This document shows, in pieces, positions 42,606 to 49,926 of a stretch of 64,000 bases of DNA. The position numbers and the translations under genes were made by a program. Position 1 is the stretch's first letter, and every line of letters starts with the position of its first letter. The notes under the pieces were generated by a model. The model was not told where the DNA came from, made no database searches, and saw only the letters and a list, made by a program, of their open reading frames with translations. Source of the DNA: Natronococcus occultus SP4 (GTDB taxonomy: Archaea > Halobacteriota > Halobacteria > Halobacteriales > Natrialbaceae); the NCBI RefSeq assembly GCF_000328685.1, contig NC_019974.1:62001-126000 (forward strand), given 5' to 3'.

Positions 42606-43163
42606 ATGCGACTGTTCGTCAGCGTCGATCTCCCGGACGACCTCGCGGCACCGGTCGCCGACCTCCAGGCGGAGTTCGCCGAGGCGAGCGGACTGAACTT
42701 CACCGACCCCGACCAGGCCCACCTCACGCTGAAGTTCCTCGGCGAAGTCGCGGAGGACCGCGTCCCCACGCTCTCGCGGGAGCTGCGGGCCGCAGTCGAC
42801 GAGGCCGACGTCTCCCCCTTTACCGTTCGGTTCGACGGGCTCGGCGTCTTCCCCGATCTCGAGTACATCAGCGTCGTCTGGTTCGGTACCGAGGCCGGCG
42901 GGGCGGAGCTCACCCGACTCCACGAGGCGATCGAACAGCGAACGACGGCGATGGGGTTCGACGAGGAGTCCCACGACTTCACGCCCCACGTCACCCTCGC
43001 GCGGATGGAACACGCCGGCGGCAAGGAGCTGGTCCAGGAGCTCGTCAGCGAGCGCGACCCGACGATCGGCGAGATGCGCGTCGACGAGGTCCGGCTCACC
43101 GAAAGTACCCTGACCGAGGGCGGCCCCGAGTACGCGACCGTCGAGCGGTTTCCCCTCGAGTGA
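42606..43163 (+). CDS. thpR: RNA 2',3'-cyclic phosphodiesterase, ThpR/LigT type
   Basis: 185 residues. The two HxTx motifs of the 2H phosphoesterase fold are HLTLKFLGE at about 39-47 and HVTLARM at about 128-134. It hydrolyses 2',3'-cyclic phosphates at RNA ends, in tRNA processing or RNA repair. The ATG at 42606 gives [12 protein letters not shown], the usual N-terminus. It is divergent from the flavoprotein gene and upstream of the L39e cluster, from which it is separated by 68 bp with its own promoter. Confidence 0.92.
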   Translation: MRLFVSVDLPDDLAAPVADLQAEFAEASGLNFTDPDQAHLTLKFLGEVAEDRVPTLSRELRAAVDEADVSPFTVRFDGLGVFPDLEYISVVWFGTEAGGAELTRLHEAIEQRTTAMGFDEESHDFTPHVTLARMEHAGGKELVQELVSERDPTIGEMRVDEVRLTESTLTEGGPEYATVERFPLE

Positions 43164-43198
43164 GCCGGGACGGCGCCGCGTCCGGCGAGATGGACAAC

Positions 43199-43206
43199 AT
43201 TTTAAG
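43199..43206 (+). promoter_or_regulatory. TATA box of the L39e-L31e-eIF6 operon
   Basis: ATTTTAAG lies 26-33 nt before the L39e ATG, the expected position for a strong ribosomal-protein promoter with a minimal leader. Confidence 0.65.
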
Positions 43207-43231
43207 CCACCGCGGGCTACGTCCGGCTACT

Positions 43232-43384
43232 ATGGGTAAGAAATCGAAGGGCCAGAAGAAACGCCTCGCCAAGCTCGAGAACCAGAACAGCCGCGTGCCG
43301 GTCTGGGTCATGATGAAGACCGACATGGAAGTCACCCGGAACCCGAAGCGACGCAACTGGCGGCGCAACGACACTGACGAGTAA
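43232..43384 (+). CDS. rpl39e: 50S ribosomal protein L39e
   Basis: 50 residues, basic. It reads [20 protein letters not shown] at the start and ends [12 protein letters not shown], matching the universal archaeal L39e. It lines the polypeptide exit tunnel. It opens the L39e-L31e-eIF6 operon with 2 bp to the next gene. Confidence 0.98.
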   Translation: MGKKSKGQKKRLAKLENQNSRVPVWVMMKTDMEVTRNPKRRNWRRNDTDE

Positions 43385-43386
43385 CC

Positions 43387-43665
43387 ATGAGTGCAAGCGA
43401 TTTCGAGGAGCGGGTCGTCACCGTCCCGCTGCGTGACGTCAAGAAGGGCGCCAACCACGAGGCCGCGGACCTGGCGATGCGACTGGTCCGAGAGCACCTC
43501 GCGAAGCACTTCGCGGTCGACGAGGACGCCATCCGACTGGATCCCTCGATCAACGAGGAGGTGTGGTCGCGCGGTCGATCGAACCCGCCACGGAAGCTCC
43601 GCGTCCGTGCGGCTCGCTTCGACGAGGAGGGCGAAGCGGTCGTTGAAGCCGAGGTCGCCGAGTAA
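43387..43665 (+). CDS. rpl31e: 50S ribosomal protein L31e
   Basis: 92 residues. [40 protein letters not shown] and [10 protein letters not shown] are conserved L31e signatures. It is located near the tunnel exit of the large subunit. It lies 2 bp after L39e and 2 bp before eIF6, so the three genes are tightly coupled. Confidence 0.98.
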   Translation: MSASDFEERVVTVPLRDVKKGANHEAADLAMRLVREHLAKHFAVDEDAIRLDPSINEEVWSRGRSNPPRKLRVRAARFDEEGEAVVEAEVAE

Positions 43666-43667
43666 AC

Positions 43668-44333
43668 TTGCAACGACTCGCCTTCGCCGGATCGGCCTAC
43701 GTCGGGGTCTTCGCCCGCGCGACCGACTCCTGTGTCCTCGTTCGCCCCGACGTCGACGACGACACCGTCGCCGACCTGACCGACGAGCTCGAGGTCCCGG
43801 CGGTCCAGACGACCGTCGGCGGCTCCTCGACGGTCGGCGTCCTCGCGACGGGCAACGAGAACGGGCTGCTGGTCAGCTCGCGGATCCTGGAGTACGAGCG
43901 CGACCGGCTCGAGGACGAGATCGAGCTCCCCGTCGCCGAGCTGCCGGGTAACCTCAACGCAGCCGGGAACGTCGTGCTTGCCAACGACCACGGCGCCTAC
44001 GTCCACCCGGATCTGACCCGGGAGGCGATCCAGGTCGTCAAAGACACCCTCGAGGTCCCCGTCGAGCGGGGCGACCTCGCCGGCGTGCGAACCGTCGGGA
44101 CCGCCGCCGTCGCGACCAACAGCGGGGTGCTCTGTCACCCCAAGGCGACCGACGAGGAGCTCGACGTCCTCGAGGACGTCCTCGACGTCCGGGCCGACGT
44201 CGGCACCGTCAACTACGGCGCGCCGCTGGTCGGCTCGGGACTGCTGGCCAACGAGGCCGGCTACGTCGTCGGCGAGGAGACGACCGGACCGGAGCTCGGT
44301 CGGATCGAGGACGCCCTGGGCTATCTCGACTGA
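43668..44333 (+). CDS. eif6: translation initiation factor 6 (anti-association factor)
   Basis: 221 residues, the usual length, with five quasi-repeats of about 45 residues (pentein fold): [19 protein letters not shown], then [48 protein letters not shown] and [14 protein letters not shown]. It binds the large subunit to stop premature joining. The start is TTG at 43668, two bases after the L31e stop; no ATG or GTG is available. The rare start codon fits translational coupling. Confidence 0.96.
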   Translation: MQRLAFAGSAYVGVFARATDSCVLVRPDVDDDTVADLTDELEVPAVQTTVGGSSTVGVLATGNENGLLVSSRILEYERDRLEDEIELPVAELPGNLNAAGNVVLANDHGAYVHPDLTREAIQVVKDTLEVPVERGDLAGVRTVGTAAVATNSGVLCHPKATDEELDVLEDVLDVRADVGTVNYGAPLVGSGLLANEAGYVVGEETTGPELGRIEDALGYLD

Positions 44334-44340
44334 CGGCGAC

Positions 44341-44661
44341 TCAGCTCGTTTTGTCGTACCACCGATATATCCAGCCCGTCAGCGTGAGCGCCACGATACC
44401 ACCGACCGCGACGGCGCCGCCGAACAGCCACTGTCCGGTAAAGATCACGAGCAACAGCCCGACGCCGGTCGCCAACAGCCCGACGTGGGCGAAAAGGAGC
44501 GCACTCACGAACGCGAGCAGCGTCTCCGATGACATGTCGCTGAACGCCTCCTGAAGCTCCTCGCTCTCGTCGTCGTCCGAGTCGGTCTCGAACGGCGACG
44601 GATCGTCCTCTTCGAACGGCGACGGATCGTCCTCTTCGAGTTTCTCGAGTGGGTTGATCAT
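44341..44661 (-). CDS. small membrane protein with an 8-residue tandem repeat
   Basis: 106 residues. The N-terminal half is acidic and contains EDDPSPFE twice in tandem, encoded by a nearly exact 24-bp DNA repeat at about 44586-44635. Two hydrophobic helices follow (ETLLAFVSALLFAHVGLLATG and QWLFGGAVAVGGIVALTLTGW). No family was recognised for certain. It is convergent with eIF6. Confidence 0.65.
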   Translation of the reverse strand: MINPLEKLEEDDPSPFEEDDPSPFETDSDDDESEELQEAFSDMSSETLLAFVSALLFAHVGLLATGVGLLLVIFTGQWLFGGAVAVGGIVALTLTGWIYRWYDKTS

Positions 44662-44701
44662 GGTACGTTGACCGACAGCCACGCGCACAGGGTTGCGTCG
44701 C

Positions 44702-45016
44702 TCATTCGACCGGCTCGAACTGATGACGAACGACCTCGCTGTCGTCGTCCCACTCGAAGTCGTCGTGGGCCCGTTCGAGCAGCTTCCGGTAGGCCTCGAG
44801 ATCGTCCATCCCCTCCGCGCGGGCGTCCTCGTCGGTGAGATCGCCCAGCGTCCGCTCGGTGACCTCCGTTACCTCGAAGGTCGTCTCCTCGATCGTGAAC
44901 GTATCGCCGTCCTCGGCGTACTGGTGACCGCGGTGGATCTGGGTCACCTCGCCCTCGAGGGCTTGCTCTTGCATCCGTTCGTTGGGCAACAGCTCGCCGG
45001 GATCGAGTTCTGTCAT
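44702..45016 (-). CDS. ASCH-domain protein
   Basis: 104 residues. VTQIHRGHQYAEDGDTFTIE and FEVTEVTERTLGDLTDEDARAEG are characteristic of the ASCH (PUA-like) domain, which binds RNA or modified bases. The ATG at 45016 gives MTELDPGELLPNERMQEQAL, the usual haloarchaeal start. It may contribute to translation regulation or N4-acetylcytidine metabolism, as do some ASCH proteins. The gene diverges from the DUF6159 gene. Confidence 0.88.
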   Translation of the reverse strand: MTELDPGELLPNERMQEQALEGEVTQIHRGHQYAEDGDTFTIEETTFEVTEVTERTLGDLTDEDARAEGMDDLEAYRKLLERAHDDFEWDDDSEVVRHQFEPVE

Positions 45017-45094
45017 GGTCGGGCGTACGCGAGCTCGAGTGAAACCGTTTGGCCCTTCGGAACCGTTGTCAGTATGAACAGTCTCCCTCAAGAA

Positions 45095-45120
45095 CTATAC
45101 TGCTGGCCGAACGATCGTTC
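45095..45120 (+). promoter_or_regulatory. TATA box and 12-bp palindromic operator candidate
   Basis: CTATAC at 45095-45100 lies 24-29 nt before the ATG at 45124. GAACGATCGTTC at 45109-45120 is a perfect palindrome between TATA and ATG, exactly at the expected transcription start. A regulator bound there would block initiation. Confidence 0.55.
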
Positions 45121-45123
45121 AGT

Positions 45124-46074
45124 ATGTTCGGCTCCGTTATCGACCGTGTTCGAACCGGCCTTCGGGTCGCGACGGCCTCGTTCGGCGTGCTCCGACGCGA
45201 GTACTGGCTACTCGTCTTTCCGGTGTTGTACGGACTCGCCTGGCTGATCGGTCTGGTCGGCCTGGTCGGCGGTCTCGTCGCCGCGCTGTTCGGGGTCGGC
45301 TACGGAATGGCGCTCGTCGAGGGGTTCGCGACCGTCTCGGAGGGCGAGGCAGAGACGATCCTTACCGGCGTCCTCGTCGCCGTCTCCGTGCTGTTCATGT
45401 TCGTCGCGACGTCCGTGGCGACGTTTTTCAGCGCGGCGCTGGTCCACTCGGTCGGCAGCCTCTTCGCGGGCGAATCGACGAGCGTTCGGGACGGGATCGC
45501 GGGTGCGTGGGACGCCAAGCGGACGATCCTCGCGTGGGGTGCCGTCGGAACGGTCGTCGGGCTGGTCTTTCGGGCCCTCGAGAGCCAGGAGGGGAAGCTC
45601 GCCCAGCTGGTCAGAGGGGTCGCGGGCTTCGCCTGGTTTGCGATGACGTTTTTCATCGTTCCCGTGATCGTCTTCCAGGAGGGTGGGGTCCGGGAGTCGA
45701 CGCGAAACAGCGTCGAGCTCTTCCGTGAGACGTGGGGCGAGGTCGGCGGAACGACGCTCGGGATCGGGCTCGTGATCCTCCCGCTTGCGGCGCTTGTCGC
45801 CGGGCTCGGGATCGGTGCTCCGCTGATCGCCCTCGAGGAGCCTGGCGGGGTGTTGCAGTACACGATCGTTCCGACGCTGCTGGCGATCGGCGCGCTCCTG
45901 GTGGTTCACAACGCCGCGACGGCAGTCGCGAAGACGGCGCTGTACGAATACGCGACCGACGGCGAGCTCCCGCCGGAGTTCGACGGCATCGACCCCGACC
46001 AGCTCGTCAAGCCAAAACGCGGCTCGCGGACGTCGATGACGGGACCGTCGGGGCGGGAGCCCGGACAGATCTAG
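45124..46074 (+). CDS. DUF6159-family polytopic membrane protein
   Basis: 316 residues. Six hydrophobic segments can be counted between residues about 25 and 285, with the N-terminal RVRTGLRVATASFGVLRREYWLLVFPVLYG and the conserved FFSAALVHSVGSLFAGE and FFIVPVIVFQEGGVRESTRNSVELFRETWG. It fits the uncharacterised DUF6159 membrane family. The gene has its own promoter with a 12-bp palindrome and stands between eIF6 and prefoldin, an unusual place. Confidence 0.85.
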   Translation: MFGSVIDRVRTGLRVATASFGVLRREYWLLVFPVLYGLAWLIGLVGLVGGLVAALFGVGYGMALVEGFATVSEGEAETILTGVLVAVSVLFMFVATSVATFFSAALVHSVGSLFAGESTSVRDGIAGAWDAKRTILAWGAVGTVVGLVFRALESQEGKLAQLVRGVAGFAWFAMTFFIVPVIVFQEGGVRESTRNSVELFRETWGEVGGTTLGIGLVILPLAALVAGLGIGAPLIALEEPGGVLQYTIVPTLLAIGALLVVHNAATAVAKTALYEYATDGELPPEFDGIDPDQLVKPKRGSRTSMTGPSGREPGQI

Positions 46075-46190
46075 TCGCGGTCAGCGGACACGTAGCGCGC
46101 CGCTCCCCCCGCTGTTCCCGCTGCTCCGTGTTCATGGACTGCTTTCGACGGAAGGGAAGATTCTTCCGACTGCCCGCCGCAAAGAGAGGC

Positions 46191-46640
46191 ATGGGACAAC
46201 AGCAACTTCAGCAGCTCTCACAGGAACTTCAGGAGATCGAAGAACAGATCGAGACGCTCCAGGAGAACGTCCAGGAGCTCCAGCAGGAGAAACACGACGT
46301 CGACGAGGCCATCGAGGCGCTCGACACCCTCGAGAGCGACGCGACCGTGCAGGTTCCCCTCGGCGGCGGCGCCTACCTGCGGGCGACGATCGAGGACATC
46401 GACGAAGTGATCGTCGACCTGGGCGCCGACTACGCCGCGGAGTTCGAGGAGGACGACGCCGTCGACGCACTCGAGAACCGCAAGGACCGTCTCGACGACC
46501 AGATCGAGGACGTCAACGAGGAGATCTCGGAGCTCGAGGCCGAGAGCAGCGAGCTCGAACAGCAGGCCCAGCAGCTCCAGCAGCAGGCGATGCAACAGCA
46601 GATGCAGCAGATGGGACAGGGGCAGGGCCCGGACGAGTAG
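46191..46640 (+). CDS. pfdA: prefoldin subunit alpha
   Basis: 149 residues. The long coiled coils (QQLSQELQEIEEQIETLQEN and the C-terminal QLQQQAMQQQMQQM) flank the beta hairpins VQVPLGGGAYLRATIEDID and VIVDLGADYAAEF. Prefoldin hands unfolded chains to the thermosome. The C-terminal Gln/Met-rich helix is normal. It lies 17 bp before ftsY, forming one operon. In many haloarchaea the upstream neighbour would be L18a (LX), which is not present here. Confidence 0.96.
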   Translation: MGQQQLQQLSQELQEIEEQIETLQENVQELQQEKHDVDEAIEALDTLESDATVQVPLGGGAYLRATIEDIDEVIVDLGADYAAEFEEDDAVDALENRKDRLDDQIEDVNEEISELEAESSELEQQAQQLQQQAMQQQMQQMGQGQGPDE

Positions 46641-46657
46641 TTTAGCGGGTCGTACCC

Positions 46658-47923
46658 ATGTTCGACAATCTGAAGGAGAAACTCGGAAGCTTCCGCAAGG
46701 ACGCCGAGGAAGCCGCCGAAGAGAGCGTCGAGGACGTCGAAACGGCCGAAGACGCCGAGGACCTCGAGACGGAGACCGACGCCGACCGGGACGGGACCGA
46801 GGCGCCGTCCGACGCAACCAGCGAGGCCACCGAACCGGAGTCGACGAGCGACGTCTCCGAACTCGAGGAGGAGCCATCCGAGAACGGCTCCGAGCCAGCC
46901 GCGGCCGACACTGACGTCGAGAGCGTCGAAACGGGTGCCCCTGCCGAGATCGACGACGCCGATACCGTCGCGGCCGACGCGGGCACCGACGGAACGGCGA
47001 CCGCGGATGTGGACGCCGAGCCGGACGACAGTGGCCTCGGGTTCGGTGCCAAGGCCCGGTCGCTGGTGAAAGGCGAGTTCATGATCGCCGAGGAGGTCCT
47101 CGAGGAGTCGCTCGAGGAACTCGAGATGGCGCTGCTCACGAGCGACGTCGAGATGGAGGTCGCCCAGGAGATCATCGACAACATCCGCAACGAACTGGTC
47201 AACGAGACCCGATCGTTTACCTCCTCGACCGAGGACGTCGTCGAGCAGGCACTTCAGGACGCGATCCGGGACGTGATCAGTGTCGGACAGTTCGACTTCG
47301 ACGAACGGATCGCCGCCGAGGACAAACCCGCCGTCTTACTGTTTACGGGGGTCAACGGCGTCGGGAAGACGACGACGATCGCGAAGATGAGTCGCTACCT
47401 CGAACAGCGGGGGTACTCGACGGTGCTTGCCAACGGCGACACCTACCGTGCGGGCGCGAACCAGCAGATCCAGGAACACGCCGACGCGCTCGATCGGAAG
47501 TGTATCAGTCACGAGCAGGGTGGCGATCCCGCCGCAGTGCTGTACGACGCGGTCGAGTACGCCGAGGCCAACGACACCGACATCGTGTTGGCGGATACGG
47601 CCGGGCGGCTCCACACGGACGAGGGGCTGATGGATCAACTCGAGAAGATCGATCGGGTCGTCGATCCGGATCTGACGCTGTTCGTCGACGAGGCCGTCGC
47701 GGGCCAGGACGCGGTCAATCGGGCACGCGAGTTCAACGAGGCCGCCGAGATCGACGGCGCGATCCTCACGAAGGCCGACGCCGACTCCAACGGCGGTGCG
47801 GCGATCTCGATCGCCCACGTCACCGGAAAGCCGATTCTGTTCCTCGGTGTCGGACAGGGGTACGACGATCTGGAGCGGTTCGACCCCGACGAGATGGTCG
47901 AGCGGCTCCTCGAGGACGAGTAA
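46658..47923 (+). CDS. ftsY: signal recognition particle receptor FtsY
   Basis: 421 residues. After an acidic N-terminal extension of about 125 residues comes the NG domain. The P-loop is GVNGVGKTTTIAKM at about 229-242, the G3 motif DTAGR is at about 311, and TKAD is at about 371. This GTPase receives the SRP-ribosome complex at the membrane. The long Asp/Glu/Thr-rich N-terminal A region is a halophile-typical membrane-association segment. It is directly downstream of pfdA. The stop is followed by an 11-bp inverted repeat. Confidence 0.97.
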   Translation: MFDNLKEKLGSFRKDAEEAAEESVEDVETAEDAEDLETETDADRDGTEAPSDATSEATEPESTSDVSELEEEPSENGSEPAAADTDVESVETGAPAEIDDADTVAADAGTDGTATADVDAEPDDSGLGFGAKARSLVKGEFMIAEEVLEESLEELEMALLTSDVEMEVAQEIIDNIRNELVNETRSFTSSTEDVVEQALQDAIRDVISVGQFDFDERIAAEDKPAVLLFTGVNGVGKTTTIAKMSRYLEQRGYSTVLANGDTYRAGANQQIQEHADALDRKCISHEQGGDPAAVLYDAVEYAEANDTDIVLADTAGRLHTDEGLMDQLEKIDRVVDPDLTLFVDEAVAGQDAVNRAREFNEAAEIDGAILTKADADSNGGAAISIAHVTGKPILFLGVGQGYDDLERFDPDEMVERLLEDE

Positions 47924-47939
47924 TCCGTCCTCGGCGCTG

Positions 47940-47991
47940 TCGTTTCTGGGGCCGTCGTGATCGCTTCTCGTATCCATCCTCCCAGAAACGA
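47940..47991. repeat. 11-bp inverted repeat after ftsY, within the 317-bp gap before nirA
   Basis: TCGTTTCTGGG (47940-47950) and CCCAGAAACGA (47981-47991) are perfect complements with a 30-nt spacer. It starts 16 bp after the ftsY stop. A long-stem terminator, a small RNA or an insertion trace are all possible. The rest of the gap holds a GTATACGTA box near 48144, a possible nirA promoter. Confidence 0.5.
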
Positions 47992-48240
47992 TTGCCGGCA
48001 TCTCCGACCCAGTTCGTCGCCCGGCGATCGAAAACTGCGACACTGGCTCCATACGTCAGGGACTCTCACACGTAGGTTGTCCTTCGGGGCAATCGTTGCC
48101 GGATCGAGCTAGCTCCGTCAGGGTTCGCCTGTTCGCGGAGCCGTATACGTATGGGATGTTACTACACGCCAAAGAATGGTTCCTCACGAGAGTCGAATCC
48201 GATCGCCGACTGGCGACACGTTCGTTCGAGGGTGGTCCGG

Positions 48241-49926
48241 ATGAACACGACCGAGCGGTACAAACAGCAGAAACATCCGCTGGATGTCGTCGACGACGTC
48301 TACGAGTACGCCGCAGACGGACTGACGTTCGAGGAAATCGAGGATCGTGGCGGCGACGGCGAGTGGGAGCGTCTGAAGTGGGCCGGAATGTACGCCCAGA
48401 AGCAGGAGGGCTACTTCATGATCCGGACCAAGGTCCCGGGTGGCCACCTCACGCCCGAGCAGGCCGAGGTGATCGGCGAGTGTGCCACCGACTACGCCGT
48501 CGCGCCCGAGGCGTACGGCGGCACGGAGCAGAACGAGCTCTGGGGCGACGCCTACGTCGACATCACGACCCGCCAGGACATCCAGAAACACTGGATCCGG
48601 GTCGAGGACGTTCCCGAGATGTGGGACCGGTACGACGAGGTCGGCTTGACGACGATCCAGGGCTGTGGGGACTCCGCCCGGAACGTCCTGGGCTGTCCGG
48701 CCGCGGGGATCAGCGACCACGAGTGTTTCGACGCCCAACCGGTCGTCGACGCCGTCTCGGACTTTTTCACTGAGAACCGCGAGTACGCGAACCTCCCGCG
48801 GAAGTTCAAGCTCACGATCACGGGCTGTGCTCACGACTGCGCGCAGTCCCAGATCAACGATGTCGGGCTCGTACCCGCCAAGAAGGAACTGGGCGGCCAG
48901 CAGCTCTACGGCTTCCACGCCCGCGTCGGCGGGGGTCTCTCGGACGGTCCACGGATGGCCTCGGAGCTCGACGTCTTCGTTCGCCCCGAGGACGCCGTCG
49001 AGTTCTGTCGCGCGATCGCACAGACGTTCAAGGAGCTGGGCGACCGGACGAATCGGGGCGTCTGCCGGATGCGGTATCTCGTCGAACAGCTGGGGGCCGA
49101 AACGTTCGAGGAGGCGGTCCGGGACCGCTGTACGGTCGACTTGCCCGATGGCGGCCAGAGCCTCACCGTCGGCTATCAGGGCGACCACGTCGGCGTCCAC
49201 GACCAGAAACAGGACGGTCTCAAGTACGTCGGCTTCAACGTGATCGCGGGTCGGATGGGCGGCGACGAGTTCGCCGCGGCCGCCCGCGCCGCGCGGGAGT
49301 ATGGCACCGAGGACGCCTCGGTGCGGCTCGCGACCGACCAGAACTTCCTGATTACCCACGTTCCCGAAGAGCACGTCGAGGACCTGCTGGCCGAGCCGTT
49401 CGCCCGGGAGTACCAGCCCGATCCCGGTCCGTTCGCGCGGGGTGCGGTCGGCTGTACGGGTAACGAGTTCTGCAACTACGCGATCATCGAGACGAAAAAG
49501 CGGACCAAGCGCTGGGCCCGTCGGCTCGACGAGCGCATCGACGTCCCCGACGATATCGAGGCGATCCGAATGCATATGTCGGGCTGTTCCGCGTCCTGTG
49601 CCCAGCCACAGATCGCCGACATCGGATTCCGCGGGGAGACGGTCAAGATCGACGACGAGGACGGGTCCGATATCGTCGAGGGGATGGACTTCGGCCTCGG
49701 CGGGTCGCTGGGATCGGACAACGAGTTCCTCGACTGGGTCGAGAGCGCGGTTCCGGCCCACGCCGTGATTCCGGCGCTCGAGGAACTGTTCGACGCCTAC
49801 GCGGCCGACCGCGAGGACGGCGAGCGGTTCTACGAGTGGTGTCGCCGCGTCGACAACGATCGCCTGCGGACGGTCATGCAGGGTGCCGAGGCGCCGGTTG
49901 CCGGAGGTGTTGCCCATGGGGACTGA
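48241..49926 (+). CDS. nirA: siroheme ferredoxin-type nitrite (or sulfite) reductase
   Basis: 561 residues. It contains the paired sulfite/nitrite-reductase halves. The siroheme-[4Fe-4S] ligands are CTGNEFC at about 405-411 and CSASC at about 448-452 (Cx5C-Cx3C). In the first half there are GCGDSARNVLGCP and TGCAHDCAQSQINDVGL. It reduces nitrite to ammonia (assimilatory) or sulfite to sulfide with six electrons. Assignment to nitrite rests on haloarchaeal family resemblance (MNT-start, KQQKHPLDVVDDVYEYA). The ATG at 48241 was chosen over one at 48151. Its end overlaps the next gene by 11 bp. Confidence 0.92.
   Translation: MNTTERYKQQKHPLDVVDDVYEYAADGLTFEEIEDRGGDGEWERLKWAGMYAQKQEGYFMIRTKVPGGHLTPEQAEVIGECATDYAVAPEAYGGTEQNELWGDAYVDITTRQDIQKHWIRVEDVPEMWDRYDEVGLTTIQGCGDSARNVLGCPAAGISDHECFDAQPVVDAVSDFFTENREYANLPRKFKLTITGCAHDCAQSQINDVGLVPAKKELGGQQLYGFHARVGGGLSDGPRMASELDVFVRPEDAVEFCRAIAQTFKELGDRTNRGVCRMRYLVEQLGAETFEEAVRDRCTVDLPDGGQSLTVGYQGDHVGVHDQKQDGLKYVGFNVIAGRMGGDEFAAAARAAREYGTEDASVRLATDQNFLITHVPEEHVEDLLAEPFAREYQPDPGPFARGAVGCTGNEFCNYAIIETKKRTKRWARRLDERIDVPDDIEAIRMHMSGCSASCAQPQIADIGFRGETVKIDDEDGSDIVEGMDFGLGGSLGSDNEFLDWVESAVPAHAVIPALEELFDAYAADREDGERFYEWCRRVDNDRLRTVMQGAEAPVAGGVAHGD

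Noticed and set aside
44586-44635. 24-bp tandem repeat as a VNTR or phase-variation site
   Set aside because: Only about two copies and an in-frame length; it changes the number of EDDPSPFE units but would not switch the gene on or off.
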